From positions 3,968,001 to 4,032,000 of the forward strand of contig OZ245731.1 of the NCBI GenBank assembly GCA_965227155.1: 64,000 bases of DNA, read 5' to 3'. Source of the DNA: UBA6059 sp965227155 (GTDB lineage Bacteria > Bacteroidota > Bacteroidia > Cytophagales > Cyclobacteriaceae). The first letter of the stretch is position 1; each line of letters begins with the position of its first letter. Under the pieces are notes generated by a model, which was not told the origin of the DNA, did no database searches, and saw only the letters and a program-made list of their open reading frames with translations. Positions 24,364-33,396 of the stretch are shown piece by piece. Both the position numbers and the translations under genes were made by a program.

Positions 24364-27278
24364 GATTAGCAATTCTTTTTCTGATTTTTGCATGTGCAAC
24401 CATTAGTGTGGCACAGCCTGTCAAAACAAATCCTTCGTTTTTAAACCAGGGACATTACTGGGCTGACTCGGTACTCAGCACAATGGACATCAATCAAAAG
24501 ATTGGTCAACTATTGATGCTTCGGGCACCAGCCAACAACGACCCGGAAATGCACGCAAACGTGCAGCAAATGATCAGAGAACATCACATTGGCGGGGTAA
24601 TATTTTTTGGCGGCCATACCGATACGCTCATACAAAACCTTGGCGTGTACCAAAAACTGGCCAAAATACCTTTCGTAGTGGCGCTTGATGCCGAATGGGG
24701 AGCAGGAATGAGAATGGAAAATTGCATTGATTATCCATATCCTATGACATTGGGTGCTGTGGATGACCCAGCCCTCCTGGTAAAAATGGGTTTAGCAATT
24801 GGTCAGGAGTTAAAATCCATGGGTGTTGATATCAACTTTGCTCCTGTTGTTGATTTGAACAATAACCCAGCAAATCCTGTGATCAACTGGCGGGCTTACA
24901 GTGATAATCCGGAGCGTGTGATTTCATTGGCCAGTGCTTATAGCCGGGGATTGCAAAATGCTTATGTAATGTCTGTGGCCAAGCATTTTCCCGGACATGG
25001 AGATACCTCAGTGGACAGTCATTATGACTTGCCGGTTATTCCTCATAGCCGCGAAAGATTAAATCAGATTGAGCTTGTCCCTTTCAAATCATTGATTGAT
25101 GATGGAGTAGGAGGGGTTATGACAGCCCACCTGAATATGACTTCTTTTGATGCTGCAATACCATCCACCTTGTCAGAGCAGATCGTGAAGGATATGCTGG
25201 TCGATTCATTAGGGTTTAAGGGACTTGTTTTTACCGATGCATTGGATATGAAAGGTGTTACCAATTACTTCACCCAGGAAGAAATTGGAGTTATGGCCTT
25301 GAAGGCAGGAAATGACGTGCTTTTGGTGCCTGAGGATGGTGCAGCGATGATTTCAGGTATTAAATCAGCCCTGGTAAAAGGAGAGATCACCGAGCAGAGA
25401 ATTGAACAAAGCGTCAGGAAAATATTATTGGCAAAGTATTGGTTTGGTCTGAATCATACATCTGAACCTCTGCAGTGGAAGCCACAGTCGACGCGGGAAT
25501 TGGTGAAAAGAAATCTGGTAAAGTCCTCAATCACTCTTTTGCGGAACCAATCGGATTTTTTGCCATTGCAAAGGCTCGATACATTGACCGTAGCTTCGCT
25601 GAGCATTAATGCAGGTGCTATTTCAGATTTCCAGGATCGACTTGATGATTACATGCCTATGGATCATTTTCAGCTGGGTCTAGAGGCTGGTGCTGAAGAG
25701 CGCATGGGTCTGCTCGAATCACTTCGTGGCTATAATACAGTCATTGTTGGCCTGCATCAAGCTCTAAATTTTCCATGGAGCAATGATGACAAATATCCTG
25801 AAGAGATTTATGAGACATTGGCTGAGTTATCCATGGATAAAAAACTGGTTTTGGTTCACTTTAGAAACCCATATTTATTACCAGCCCTGGAAGGCATTGA
25901 TGCAACTGCTTTGTTAACGACCTATCAGGATGGATCCATGTATCAGGATTATGCGGCTCAATTGATATTTGGAGGCATTGAGGCTAAAGGTAAGCTGCCC
26001 GTTACAGTAAATGATAATTGGCAAAGAGGCTTTGGCTTGGGTATCGGTAAGCCCATCAGGTTTGAATACACACAACCAGAGGCCGTAGGCATCAACAGCA
26101 TTCTATTGAAGGATAGCATTAATAGCATCATGCAAGCTGCGCTGGATTCCATGGCTTTTCCTGGAGCACAGATTTTGCTAGCCAAAGACCAAAAGGTGTT
26201 TTACCATGAGACTTTTGGCTATCACACTTATGATTGTACGCGATCAGTCGGTAAAGATGATATTTATGATCTGGCCTCTATCACCAAGGTTACCGCAGCA
26301 ACAGCTGGTTTGATGAAACTGCATGATTATGGCGTATTTGACCTGGATGCCCGGCTGAAAGACTATTTTCCATATTTCCGGTGGTCTAATAAAAGAAATC
26401 TTACTTTCAGGAATATTTTAACCCATAATGCGAGGCTCAAACCCTGGATAGCCTATTATCAAACTACAACCCGAAATAGTGGAAAATTCAGGCGTAAAAC
26501 GCTAAGCAGGGATTCTTCAGAGTCCTATAACATCAGGCTGGCAGAAAATCTATTCTTGCATCAGGACTACAAAAAGAAGATCTATAAAATGATCAAAAAA
26601 TCTCCATTGAATGCTCAGGAAGGATATACCTATTCCGGACTGGCATTTTATATTTTTCCTGATCTGATTACCCGCAAGACAGGTGTCAGGTACCCAAACT
26701 ATCTTTACAATCAGTATTACACCCCTTTAGGCGCAGGGACCATCACCTTCAATCCATACCAGAAGTTCTCGCTGGAAAGAATAGTGCCAACAGAGCAGGA
26801 TGATTATTTCAGGAATAGGCTGCTACACGGAGTAGTCCATGATGAAGGTGCAGCTATGATGGATGGTATTTCAGGTAATGCAGGCTTATTTTCTACGGCC
26901 AATGACCTGGCCAAAATGTGGCAGATGTATATGAATATGGGTGAATATGGAGGCCAAAGGTATATTTCCCATCAAACTATGCAGAAGTTTTCGATCTGTC
27001 AATACTGTGAAACAGGCAACAAAAGGGCGCTTGGTTTCGATAAGCCGGATTTGGAATATGATTCCTTACAAAGCAGTGTTGCCAAGGGTGCCAGCCCGGA
27101 GACTTTTGGACATAGCGGCTACACAGGCACTTTGGTTTGGGCAGATCCTGATGCCAACCTGTTGTTCATCTTCCTATCCAATAGAGTGTATCCCACACGT
27201 GATAACCGGAAATTATACACCATGAATATTCGGCCTAGAATTCATAATGTAGTCTACAGCCTTTTGAGTATAGATTGA
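24360..27278 (+). CDS. GH3 (NagZ-like) glycosidase fused to beta-lactamase-fold domain
   Basis: A 972-residue exported protein. Signal peptide (cleavage about VAQP, residue 20); GH3 domain, about residues 40-360, with the NagZ loop KHFPGHGDTSVDSHYDLP from about 208 (its Asp-His pair is the acid/base) and the nucleophile Asp in VFTDALDMKGV (about 294); a GH3 C-terminal alpha/beta part to about 560; then a serine beta-lactamase-like domain (about 580-960) with SITK (about 641), YSG in place of YxN, and GHSGYTGT. It should release N-acetylglucosamine from muropeptides and cleave or bind a peptide or ester. This fusion is known in Bacteroidota. It ends the DUF1611-epimerase operon (ATGA overlap), which together suggests peptidoglycan recycling. 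Confidence 0.9.
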   Translation: MRLAILFLIFACATISVAQPVKTNPSFLNQGHYWADSVLSTMDINQKIGQLLMLRAPANNDPEMHANVQQMIREHHIGGVIFFGGHTDTLIQNLGVYQKLAKIPFVVALDAEWGAGMRMENCIDYPYPMTLGAVDDPALLVKMGLAIGQELKSMGVDINFAPVVDLNNNPANPVINWRAYSDNPERVISLASAYSRGLQNAYVMSVAKHFPGHGDTSVDSHYDLPVIPHSRERLNQIELVPFKSLIDDGVGGVMTAHLNMTSFDAAIPSTLSEQIVKDMLVDSLGFKGLVFTDALDMKGVTNYFTQEEIGVMALKAGNDVLLVPEDGAAMISGIKSALVKGEITEQRIEQSVRKILLAKYWFGLNHTSEPLQWKPQSTRELVKRNLVKSSITLLRNQSDFLPLQRLDTLTVASLSINAGAISDFQDRLDDYMPMDHFQLGLEAGAEERMGLLESLRGYNTVIVGLHQALNFPWSNDDKYPEEIYETLAELSMDKKLVLVHFRNPYLLPALEGIDATALLTTYQDGSMYQDYAAQLIFGGIEAKGKLPVTVNDNWQRGFGLGIGKPIRFEYTQPEAVGINSILLKDSINSIMQAALDSMAFPGAQILLAKDQKVFYHETFGYHTYDCTRSVGKDDIYDLASITKVTAATAGLMKLHDYGVFDLDARLKDYFPYFRWSNKRNLTFRNILTHNARLKPWIAYYQTTTRNSGKFRRKTLSRDSSESYNIRLAENLFLHQDYKKKIYKMIKKSPLNAQEGYTYSGLAFYIFPDLITRKTGVRYPNYLYNQYYTPLGAGTITFNPYQKFSLERIVPTEQDDYFRNRLLHGVVHDEGAAMMDGISGNAGLFSTANDLAKMWQMYMNMGEYGGQRYISHQTMQKFSICQYCETGNKRALGFDKPDLEYDSLQSSVAKGASPETFGHSGYTGTLVWADPDANLLFIFLSNRVYPTRDNRKLYTMNIRPRIHNVVYSLLSID

Positions 27279-27348
27279 AAAATTAACTTATATAATGTTC
27301 CTCCTTCATAACTTCTATTAGCATAAATTTGCTAATTCGAATATAAAA

Positions 27349-27945
27349 ATGTCAATATACCATAAAGTCCGTTCGGTAAACGCTCTGTTTAACCGTTTGG
27401 AAAAAGATGTATCAAGGTTTAGAAGTGATACAAAAATTGGATGTTTTAGTGGATGCGGACTCTGTTGTCATAAGCCTGATATAGAAGCTTCTGTGTTGGA
27501 ATTTTTGCCTTTTTCATATTATCTGATCAAGTCAGGAAGAATCCAGGAGTATTATGAAAAGCTGGAAGCAAGTGGTGATGCTTCTATTTGTGTCATCCAC
27601 AAAATGATTGATAAAAATGCCGGCAAGGGGTATTGCAGTGAATACCTGCATAGAGGCTTAATTTGTCGCTTGTTTGGCTATTCAGCGATGATCAACAAAA
27701 TGGGTCAAAAAGCATTGGTTACCTGCAAGCGCATAAAAACAGAAACCCCGGAAGCGTATCAGGACGCTGTTGCTAAGATTGAATCAGGCATGAATGTACC
27801 GGTAATGAGTACTTATTACCGACAGCTAATGAACATTGATTTTGAGCTGGCTTCCCGCAGATACCCGATCAATAAGGCCATAGAAGAAGCGATCAAAGTG
27901 ACCATGAGCTATTATGCGTACAGGAGATTGAAGATCACTGCGTAG
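27349..27945 (+). CDS. YkgJ family cysteine cluster protein
   Basis: A 198-residue protein of the YkgJ/zinc-iron cysteine cluster family. The N-terminal CFSGCGLCCHKPDIE (Cys about residues 32, 36, 39 and 40) is the metal-cluster motif; further Cys occur in GYCSEYLHRGLICRLFGY, the second half of the site, and in VTCKRI. These proteins bind a metal through conserved cysteines; the role is undefined. There is no signal peptide. It stands alone 70 nt after the GH3 gene and probably has its own promoter. Confidence 0.8.
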   Translation: MSIYHKVRSVNALFNRLEKDVSRFRSDTKIGCFSGCGLCCHKPDIEASVLEFLPFSYYLIKSGRIQEYYEKLEASGDASICVIHKMIDKNAGKGYCSEYLHRGLICRLFGYSAMINKMGQKALVTCKRIKTETPEAYQDAVAKIESGMNVPVMSTYYRQLMNIDFELASRRYPINKAIEEAIKVTMSYYAYRRLKITA

Positions 27946-27994
27946 GCACTGCACAGGCACTGCGTACGCACTGATTAGCCTATGCATAAGGCTT

Positions 27995-28873
27995 TTACTG
28001 AGCCTGAAGTGCTTGTTCATGCCCGTAAATTTGCTGCGAAACGGTGGCAAGCATATCAGTGCACCGATCAAAATCTTCCAGTTCTTCAGATAACAATACA
28101 AGTATGTAGGGCTGCTGGTCAGGAGGAAAGACTATACCCGCATCGTGGTGCAAAGCTGTAATTACCCCGGTTTTATGGGCCACGGATACATTTTTAGGCA
28201 ATTTCGCAGGTATGATTTCATTGTATTCCTGTCGCTTCAGTATTTCCAGCATCATTTCACAATGTTCTTTAGTGCCCGCTTTCCCATTTAATATGGCATC
28301 CAAAATGATATATAGGTCATGAGCAGTGGTGCTGTTGGATAGCCCCTGGCGATAAGCCTTAATATCTTCTACACCTCTGAGTACTTCAATATCCATGGCA
28401 CCAAGTTCACGCATACTTTGTGTTACTGCCTGTGCATTGACCAGTTCTATCAAAATATTGGTTGCCAGATTAGAGCTGATGGTGATCATTCGATCTGTTA
28501 GATCATAAATGCTCATCGGCTTACCTGTCATTGCATAAATTTCCTGATCTGAGTCATCTTCAGGGCTTAAACTATAAAGGCTGCTGTCAACAATACTTTT
28601 AAATTCATTTCTGATGATGATGCTGTCATCTAGGTTTATTGTACCCAAAGCAACCTGTTTAAAAACCTCGATCATAACAGGTATTTTCATTGTACTGGCT
28701 GCATGGTATTGTTTTTTTGGATTTAGGGAAAGTGAATCCCGGCCCTCATAGATGACCGCATAGTTACCACTGCAGGTTTGGAGGGTTTGCTGCACAGTTT
28801 CCTGAATGCCCGGTTTTTGTTCCGTGCAGGCAACAATGAGCACCAATAATATAGCCAGTAAATTGAATCGCAT
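27995..28873 (-). CDS. Class A beta-lactamase-like serine hydrolase, lipoprotein
   Basis: A 292-residue serine hydrolase with a lipoprotein leader (LLVLIVAC, Cys about 16). The class A motifs are STMK (active Ser, about residue 60), SSN (SDN-type, in ISSNLATN), an omega-loop-like RGVEDIKAYRQGLSN, and HKTG in VAHKTGVI. It may hydrolyse beta-lactams or act as a peptidase on wall peptides. The SSN and the missing typical ExxLN make true lactamase activity uncertain. It starts 24 nt downstream of hemN on the same strand. Confidence 0.82.
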   Translation of the reverse strand: MRFNLLAILLVLIVACTEQKPGIQETVQQTLQTCSGNYAVIYEGRDSLSLNPKKQYHAASTMKIPVMIEVFKQVALGTINLDDSIIIRNEFKSIVDSSLYSLSPEDDSDQEIYAMTGKPMSIYDLTDRMITISSNLATNILIELVNAQAVTQSMRELGAMDIEVLRGVEDIKAYRQGLSNSTTAHDLYIILDAILNGKAGTKEHCEMMLEILKRQEYNEIIPAKLPKNVSVAHKTGVITALHHDAGIVFPPDQQPYILVLLSEELEDFDRCTDMLATVSQQIYGHEQALQAQ

Positions 28874-28897
28874 TTTTTGCTTCCAATATAATGGATT

Positions 28898-30253
28898 CTA
28901 AATGGTCATAGAAAAAATTTGAGTCTCTGGTTTTGAAGTCCACAGTCTTAGGTCAAATGCCATGCAAATATTGCGAATGAAAGGTCTGCCTTTTTCTGTA
29001 ACTGTAATCCGTGCATCATCCAACCTAATCAGATCATCATCTAAGAAAGGTGCCAATCGATTGAGGATTTCCTTGTAACGGTTTTTGTTTTTGGGATAGC
29101 GTGTTTCAAAACGGCACATGATATCGAGAATATGTTGCCTCACAATGAGATCTTCATCTGTAAGAATATGGCCGCGGAAAACCGGTAGTTCTCCATCATT
29201 AACTCGCTGGATGTATTCTTCCACGGTTTTTTCATTTTGTGCAAAGCCAAACCAAGAATCTGAAATGGCAGAAACACCCAGGCCTATCATGAGCTGGCTT
29301 GGTGCTGCCGTATAGCCCATGAAATTTCTATGCAGCCTTCCCTGTTGGCTCGCTGCATAAAGGTTATCTTCAGGTAAAGCAAAATGATCCATCCCAATTT
29401 CATGATAGCCTGCTGCTAGCAGCATAGCCTTACCTTTTTCATAGAGTGCCAGCTTTTCTTTGCCCTGAGGAAGATCATTTTCAGAAAAAGCGCGTTGACC
29501 ATTTCCTTTCACCCAGGGTACATGCGCATAACTATAGTAGGCAATGCGATCCGGCTTTAGCCTGATTACCTTTTGCATCGTCTCTTCAATGCTACGCATA
29601 GTTTGATGCGGCAGGCCATAGATCACGTCATAATTGACCGATGAATAGCCGATTGCACGTGAAAGTTGGGTGATTTTCTCAACCTGCTCGTACGTTTGTA
29701 TCCTGTGTATGGCTTTTTGTACGACAGGATCAAAGCACTGAATGCCGTAGCTTACTCTTCTGAATCCCAGGTTGTAAAGTGTAAGCAGATGCTCTTTGTG
29801 CGTACTATTGGGATGTCCTTCAAAACTGAATTCAGCCCCTGGTACCAGCTCTGAATGTAGGAGTAGTCCCTCAATGAGTTTGGATAATTTGGTGACACTA
29901 AAAAAAGTAGGCGTGCCACCTCCCAGATGTATTTCTTTGATGCGTGGTTTTCTGCTAAGCTGTGACAGGTACAAACCCCATTCTTTTAGCAAGGTCTCAA
30001 TGTAAGGGCGCTCAACCTCATGGTTTTTGGTTATCCTCTTATTGCAACCGCAAAAGGTGCAAAGGCTTTCGCAGTAGGGTAAATGAATATAGAGGCTGAT
30101 TTCCGGGTTTTCGTAATGCGACTCATTCTGTAGGATTGAGTCGAGCCAACCCTGGGTTGTAAACTTATCTTCTTCCCAATAGACCACTGTAGGGTAGCTG
30201 GTATATCGTGGACCAGCGGTATTGTATTTAGCGATGAGTTTGTCCTGTTGCAT
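28898..30253 (-). CDS. hemN: Oxygen-independent coproporphyrinogen III oxidase
   Basis: A 451-residue radical SAM enzyme. The SAM cluster motif is CESLCTFCGC (Cys about 61, 65, 68) after YIHLPY. GGGTPTFF, SFEGHPNS and YGIQCFDP follow, and the C-terminal HemN domain is complete. It decarboxylates coproporphyrinogen III to protoporphyrinogen IX in haem synthesis without oxygen. The full HemN N-terminus (KYNTAGPRYTSYPT), lacking in HemW, supports true HemN. It is the first of two genes with the serine hydrolase downstream. Confidence 0.93.
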   Translation of the reverse strand: MQQDKLIAKYNTAGPRYTSYPTVVYWEEDKFTTQGWLDSILQNESHYENPEISLYIHLPYCESLCTFCGCNKRITKNHEVERPYIETLLKEWGLYLSQLSRKPRIKEIHLGGGTPTFFSVTKLSKLIEGLLLHSELVPGAEFSFEGHPNSTHKEHLLTLYNLGFRRVSYGIQCFDPVVQKAIHRIQTYEQVEKITQLSRAIGYSSVNYDVIYGLPHQTMRSIEETMQKVIRLKPDRIAYYSYAHVPWVKGNGQRAFSENDLPQGKEKLALYEKGKAMLLAAGYHEIGMDHFALPEDNLYAASQQGRLHRNFMGYTAAPSQLMIGLGVSAISDSWFGFAQNEKTVEEYIQRVNDGELPVFRGHILTDEDLIVRQHILDIMCRFETRYPKNKNRYKEILNRLAPFLDDDLIRLDDARITVTEKGRPFIRNICMAFDLRLWTSKPETQIFSMTI

Positions 30254-30372
30254 GATACAAAAGAAATCCGAAGGGGCTTTTTGATATATGACTATTGTCA
30301 GCCGCCAAATAGAAATGTATCAGCTTGGAAATAAATTACTAAAAAAATAGTGAGATGGGTTTATTACATAAA

Positions 30373-30406
30373 AAAACCCTTATATTGAAGCCAATACAAG
30401 GGTTTT
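30373..30406 (-). terminator. Rho-independent terminator after tRNA-Met
   Basis: Near-perfect 15-bp inverted repeat (AAAACCCTTATATTG / CAATACAAGGGTTTT, one mismatch) with a 4-nt loop. It is followed on the minus strand by a run of Ts, directly 3' of the tRNA. Confidence 0.8.
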
Positions 30407-30413
30407 AGAAGTG

Positions 30414-30487
30414 TAGCGAGAAGGGGAGTTGAACCCCTGACCTCAGGGTTATGAATCCTGCGCTCTAACCAACTGAGCTACCTCGCC
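30414..30487 (-). tRNA. tRNA-Met (CAT)
   Basis: A 74-nt cloverleaf on the minus strand: acceptor GGCGAGG / TCTCGCT, D stem GCTC / GAGC, anticodon loop TTCATAA (anticodon CAT), T stem AGGGG / CCCCT with loop TTCAACT, discriminator A. The acceptor begins with a G-T pair, not the C-A mismatch of initiators, so this is an elongator type. A lysidine-modified tRNA-Ile with the same anticodon cannot be fully excluded. It has its own promoter and terminator. Confidence 0.92.
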
Positions 30488-30498
30488 AAATCGGAGGG

Positions 30499-30531
30499 CA
30501 AATTTAGAATAATTATGTTTCTTTTTACAAG
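30499..30531 (-). promoter_or_regulatory. Bacteroidota-type promoter of tRNA-Met
   Basis: On the minus strand CTTG-N21-TAAATTTG. The -7 box is an exact TAnnTTTG and sits 11 nt before the tRNA 5' end. Confidence 0.65.
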
Positions 30532-30601
30532 CTATTTAGTTTTCTATTTGATTTGAGATATCATTTTTTTTTGTAGATTAACCAAACATAACTTTTGGGC
30601 T

Positions 30602-30988
30602 ATGAGTAAGACAAAATTTATCGGAGAGTACGAGTTTAGCGCCTCAAAAAAAATGCTCTATCCTTACCTGAGTTCCGCTTCAGGGTTGGCGCAGTGGTTT
30701 GCAGATGATGTGAATATCAATAATGCCGATAAAACCTTCATCTTTCTGTGGGATGGTGATGAAAACAGAGCTAAGATGGTGGCTCAGCGTACCAATAGTC
30801 ATGTGAAATTTGAGTTTATGGATGATGAGGATGATCCCAATTATCTTGAATTCAAGCTTGATACCAATGAGCTTACGCAGGCAACATTTGTTCGCATCAC
30901 TGACTACTCCGATGTGGAGGATGAAGAGGAGGCCCAGGACATTTGGGACAATCTGATTCATAACCTGAAAGAAATCGTAGGCGGTTAA
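30602..30988 (+). CDS. START-like domain protein
   Basis: A 128-residue acidic protein of the START-like (SRPBCC/AHSA1-related) family found in Bacteroidota. It has the usual opening EYEFSASKKMLYPYLSSASGLAQWFADDV and a strongly acidic middle (DDEDDPNY, SDVEDEEEAQD). The helix-grip fold usually binds hydrophobic ligands, but no ligand is known for this subgroup. It is soluble and precedes the lptF/G-like gene in the same direction, with about 245 bp between that holds no clear gene. Confidence 0.75.
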   Translation: MSKTKFIGEYEFSASKKMLYPYLSSASGLAQWFADDVNINNADKTFIFLWDGDENRAKMVAQRTNSHVKFEFMDDEDDPNYLEFKLDTNELTQATFVRITDYSDVEDEEEAQDIWDNLIHNLKEIVGG

Positions 30989-31234
30989 ACACACTTCCTG
31001 AATATCATTTTTACCTTTGCACCCGTTTGAGAAAAGATGGACTTTCGAGGTTGATTTCATTGTCTGACATTTTGAAGAATCATGAAATCTATTTTCGAAG
31101 AAATAACACTTGCTTCATTTCCCGGTCAAATTCACCTCAGAAAATGATTATTGTTAGATGAAGCGTGGTATTAAAGCATCTGGAATAAAAAAGCATGGGA
31201 GAATGATCAATCAACAAAAAACCAATTGCTACAC

Positions 31235-32929
31235 ATGAAAAAGCTGGATAAACTTATCCTGTCTTCTTTTTTTGGTCCTTTTTTCCTGACCTTTTTTATT
31301 ACTGTATTCATTTTGCTACTTCAGTTCATGCTGAAGTATTTTGATGATATCATAGGTAAAGGTCTTGAATTTCAGGTATTGGTTGAGTTTCTCTTTTATT
31401 TTTCAATACGGATTACGCCTGATGCCTTACCGCTTGCAGTACTGCTTTCCTCATTGATGACCTTTGGTAATCTCGGCGAGCATTTTGAACTCACTGCAAT
31501 CAAAAGCGCCGGGATATCTCTTGTTCGTGCCATCAGGCCTATATTCATTTTTTCGGTTTTACTATCGATAGGCGCTTTCTTTTCAAATAACTACATCGTG
31601 CCGGCTGCCAATTTGAAGGCTTTGAGCTTACTGTATGATATTAAGCAGAAAAAGCCTTCAATGGATTTAAAGGAAGGCCAATTTTATGATGGTATTCCTG
31701 ACTATAGCATTAAAATCACAGAGAAGTTGCCCGACGGTGAAACCCTGCGTGATGTAATCATATATGATCATACTAAAGGAGTAGGCAACAATCGTGTGAT
31801 CTATGCAGACTCCAGCAAAATGTACACTTTCATGAACGAGCAATACCTCGTTTTTGAGCTTTTTGATGGTAACCTCTACGAAGAAAACGCCAACTCTGGT
31901 ACCAGATCTTATGGTGCAAATCAGATAAACCAGTTTACCCGCAATGATTTTGATGAAATGAAGATCGTTTTTAGCCTAGAATCTTTCGCGATGGAGCGAA
32001 CCAGGGAAGATCTTTTTGCTGGTGATTACAGGATGAAAAATATTGAGGAGCTTCAGTATGATATAGATTCCATGGGGCGGAAAATTGATCGCACCATGTT
32101 TAACCTCTACAAAACTGTTCCGGGTCTTTATTCATTTTATGGGGAAAACTCATTTGGGCTGCCGGAAAAATACGTGCCTTTTCAGATTGAATTTGATGAA
32201 GCAAAAAAGAAGCGACTGGATTCCTTGGAAAATATAGATGCTGAAGATGATCGGTCAGAAAGGGGAGGTATTAAAACTTCAGGCATCAACCCGGAAATTG
32301 TAAGGTCTTCCTTTTTTCCTTTTGAATTATTTGAAAGTGATTCTACAGCTGATACGGTGGTGGCCAATAAACTCAAGCTTCAAAACGCACAACCGGAAGA
32401 TACCACCTGGCAGGCACTGGTAGCTTTTGTGGCACCCAAACTGGAAGCTGAATTGTCCGATCCTCGAAAAATCAATAATTATCACGATAATGCCGTGCGT
32501 TCCGCCCGCAATGTAAAAGCTACATTGGCGAGCAATAATGTGAGGGTGCAAACTTTACAGCGCGAAATCAATAAGAATGCAATTGAGATGTATAGAAAAT
32601 ACGCCCAGGCGGCGGCATGTTTCTCTATGTTTCTGATAGGTGCACCTCTTGGTGCCATTATTAAAAAAGGAGGCTTGGGCATACCGGTTATTGTTTCAAT
32701 ATTCTTTTACATACTTTATTATGTGCTCAATATACTATCTATAAAATGGGCCAGAGAAGATATCGTTACGCCGATTTACGCGGCCTGGATATCAAATTTG
32801 GTATTGCTGCCTATAGGCTTATTCTTCCTAAAGCAGGCAAGAAAAGATGCACGACTATTTGATGCTGATTTTTACAACGTTGTGGTGGATAAAATTAAAT
32901 CCAGGTTTAACAAAAACAAGGATGCCTAA
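31235..32929 (+). CDS. LptF/LptG family lipopolysaccharide export permease
   Basis: A 564-residue inner-membrane permease. The start MKKLDKLILSSFFGPFFLTFFITVFILLLQFM gives the first transmembrane helix; helices 2 and 3 follow at about residues 50-120; a long periplasmic beta-jellyroll-like region is at about 130-430; three more helices are at the C-terminus (about 455-545). It is larger than the approximately 360-residue enterobacterial LptF/G because of the expanded periplasmic region. It works with LptB and LptC to extract LPS from the inner membrane. The ATG at 31235 is preferred to the TTG at 31226. A single Lpt-type gene here does not tell F from G. Confidence 0.88.
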   Translation: MKKLDKLILSSFFGPFFLTFFITVFILLLQFMLKYFDDIIGKGLEFQVLVEFLFYFSIRITPDALPLAVLLSSLMTFGNLGEHFELTAIKSAGISLVRAIRPIFIFSVLLSIGAFFSNNYIVPAANLKALSLLYDIKQKKPSMDLKEGQFYDGIPDYSIKITEKLPDGETLRDVIIYDHTKGVGNNRVIYADSSKMYTFMNEQYLVFELFDGNLYEENANSGTRSYGANQINQFTRNDFDEMKIVFSLESFAMERTREDLFAGDYRMKNIEELQYDIDSMGRKIDRTMFNLYKTVPGLYSFYGENSFGLPEKYVPFQIEFDEAKKKRLDSLENIDAEDDRSERGGIKTSGINPEIVRSSFFPFELFESDSTADTVVANKLKLQNAQPEDTTWQALVAFVAPKLEAELSDPRKINNYHDNAVRSARNVKATLASNNVRVQTLQREINKNAIEMYRKYAQAAACFSMFLIGAPLGAIIKKGGLGIPVIVSIFFYILYYVLNILSIKWAREDIVTPIYAAWISNLVLLPIGLFFLKQARKDARLFDADFYNVVVDKIKSRFNKNKDA

Positions 32930-32979
32930 TTGCAAGGTAGAGAGCGGTTTTATGTCTCCATTTTCATTTTCTATAATAG

Positions 32980-33010
32980 TTTGATTAAGAAAAAACACGG
33001 TGTATCTTTG
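32980..33010 (+). promoter_or_regulatory. Bacteroidota-type promoter of rpsO
   Basis: TTTG (32980-32983), a 19-nt spacer and TATCTTTG (33003-33010) match the consensus TTTG-N19-TAnnTTTG exactly. The ATG of rpsO is 35 nt further. Confidence 0.8.
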
Positions 33011-33045
33011 CAGCTTGAAAAATTTAATCAAAACTTTAGCTAAGC

Positions 33046-33321
33046 ATGTATTTAACGACTGAAAAGAAACAGGAATTATTCGAGAATCATGGTCGGTTAA
33101 AGTCAAAGTCGGACACGGGCTCACCAGAGTCTCAAATTGCCCTCTTTACTTTCCGAATCAATCATCTCACTGATCATTTAAAGCAAAACAAGCAAGACCA
33201 CTCATCCCGTAAAGGACTAATGAAGCTTGTTGGTAAGAGAAGAAGGCTACTAGATTTCCTTATGAAGAAGGATATTGAGCGCTACAGAGCCATTATTGCA
33301 GAATTAAAAATTAGAAAGTAA
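33046..33321 (+). CDS. rpsO: 30S ribosomal protein S15
   Basis: A 91-residue S15 with the family pattern: DTGSPESQIALFTFRINHLTDHLK, the HSSRKGLMKLVGKRRRLLDFL helix that contacts 16S rRNA helix 22, and a C-terminal basic helix. It is a primary 16S rRNA-binding protein of the small subunit platform. It has its own strong consensus promoter and is followed by a hairpin and pnp, the classic rpsO-pnp arrangement. Confidence 0.97.
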   Translation: MYLTTEKKQELFENHGRLKSKSDTGSPESQIALFTFRINHLTDHLKQNKQDHSSRKGLMKLVGKRRRLLDFLMKKDIERYRAIIAELKIRK

Positions 33322-33335
33322 TATCATTACAGAGA

Positions 33336-33365
33336 AAGGGATTCAGGAGGAATCCCTTCTTTTTT
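33336..33365 (+). terminator. Terminator/attenuator between rpsO and pnp
   Basis: Perfect 8-bp stem AAGGGATT / AATCCCTT with loop CAGGAGG, then a T-tract. It lies 14 nt after the rpsO stop. It would uncouple rpsO from pnp, or act as a processing site as in enterobacteria. Confidence 0.75.
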
Positions 33366-33396
33366 ATGATGCTTACACAATCCTACACAATTTAAG

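Noticed and set aside
27942..27980. Short repeats of GCACTGC and a GCCTATGCATAAGGC palindrome
   Set aside because: Small local repeats between convergent genes without T-run; may be a weak terminator, but not enough to call.
27995..28873. A resistance beta-lactamase
   Set aside because: Motifs are class A-like, but the omega loop and SSN differ from true resistance enzymes; kept as a serine hydrolase of uncertain activity.
31081..31147. 21-codon frame between the START-like and lptF/G-like genes
   Set aside because: Too short, no hydrophobic helix or conserved pattern.
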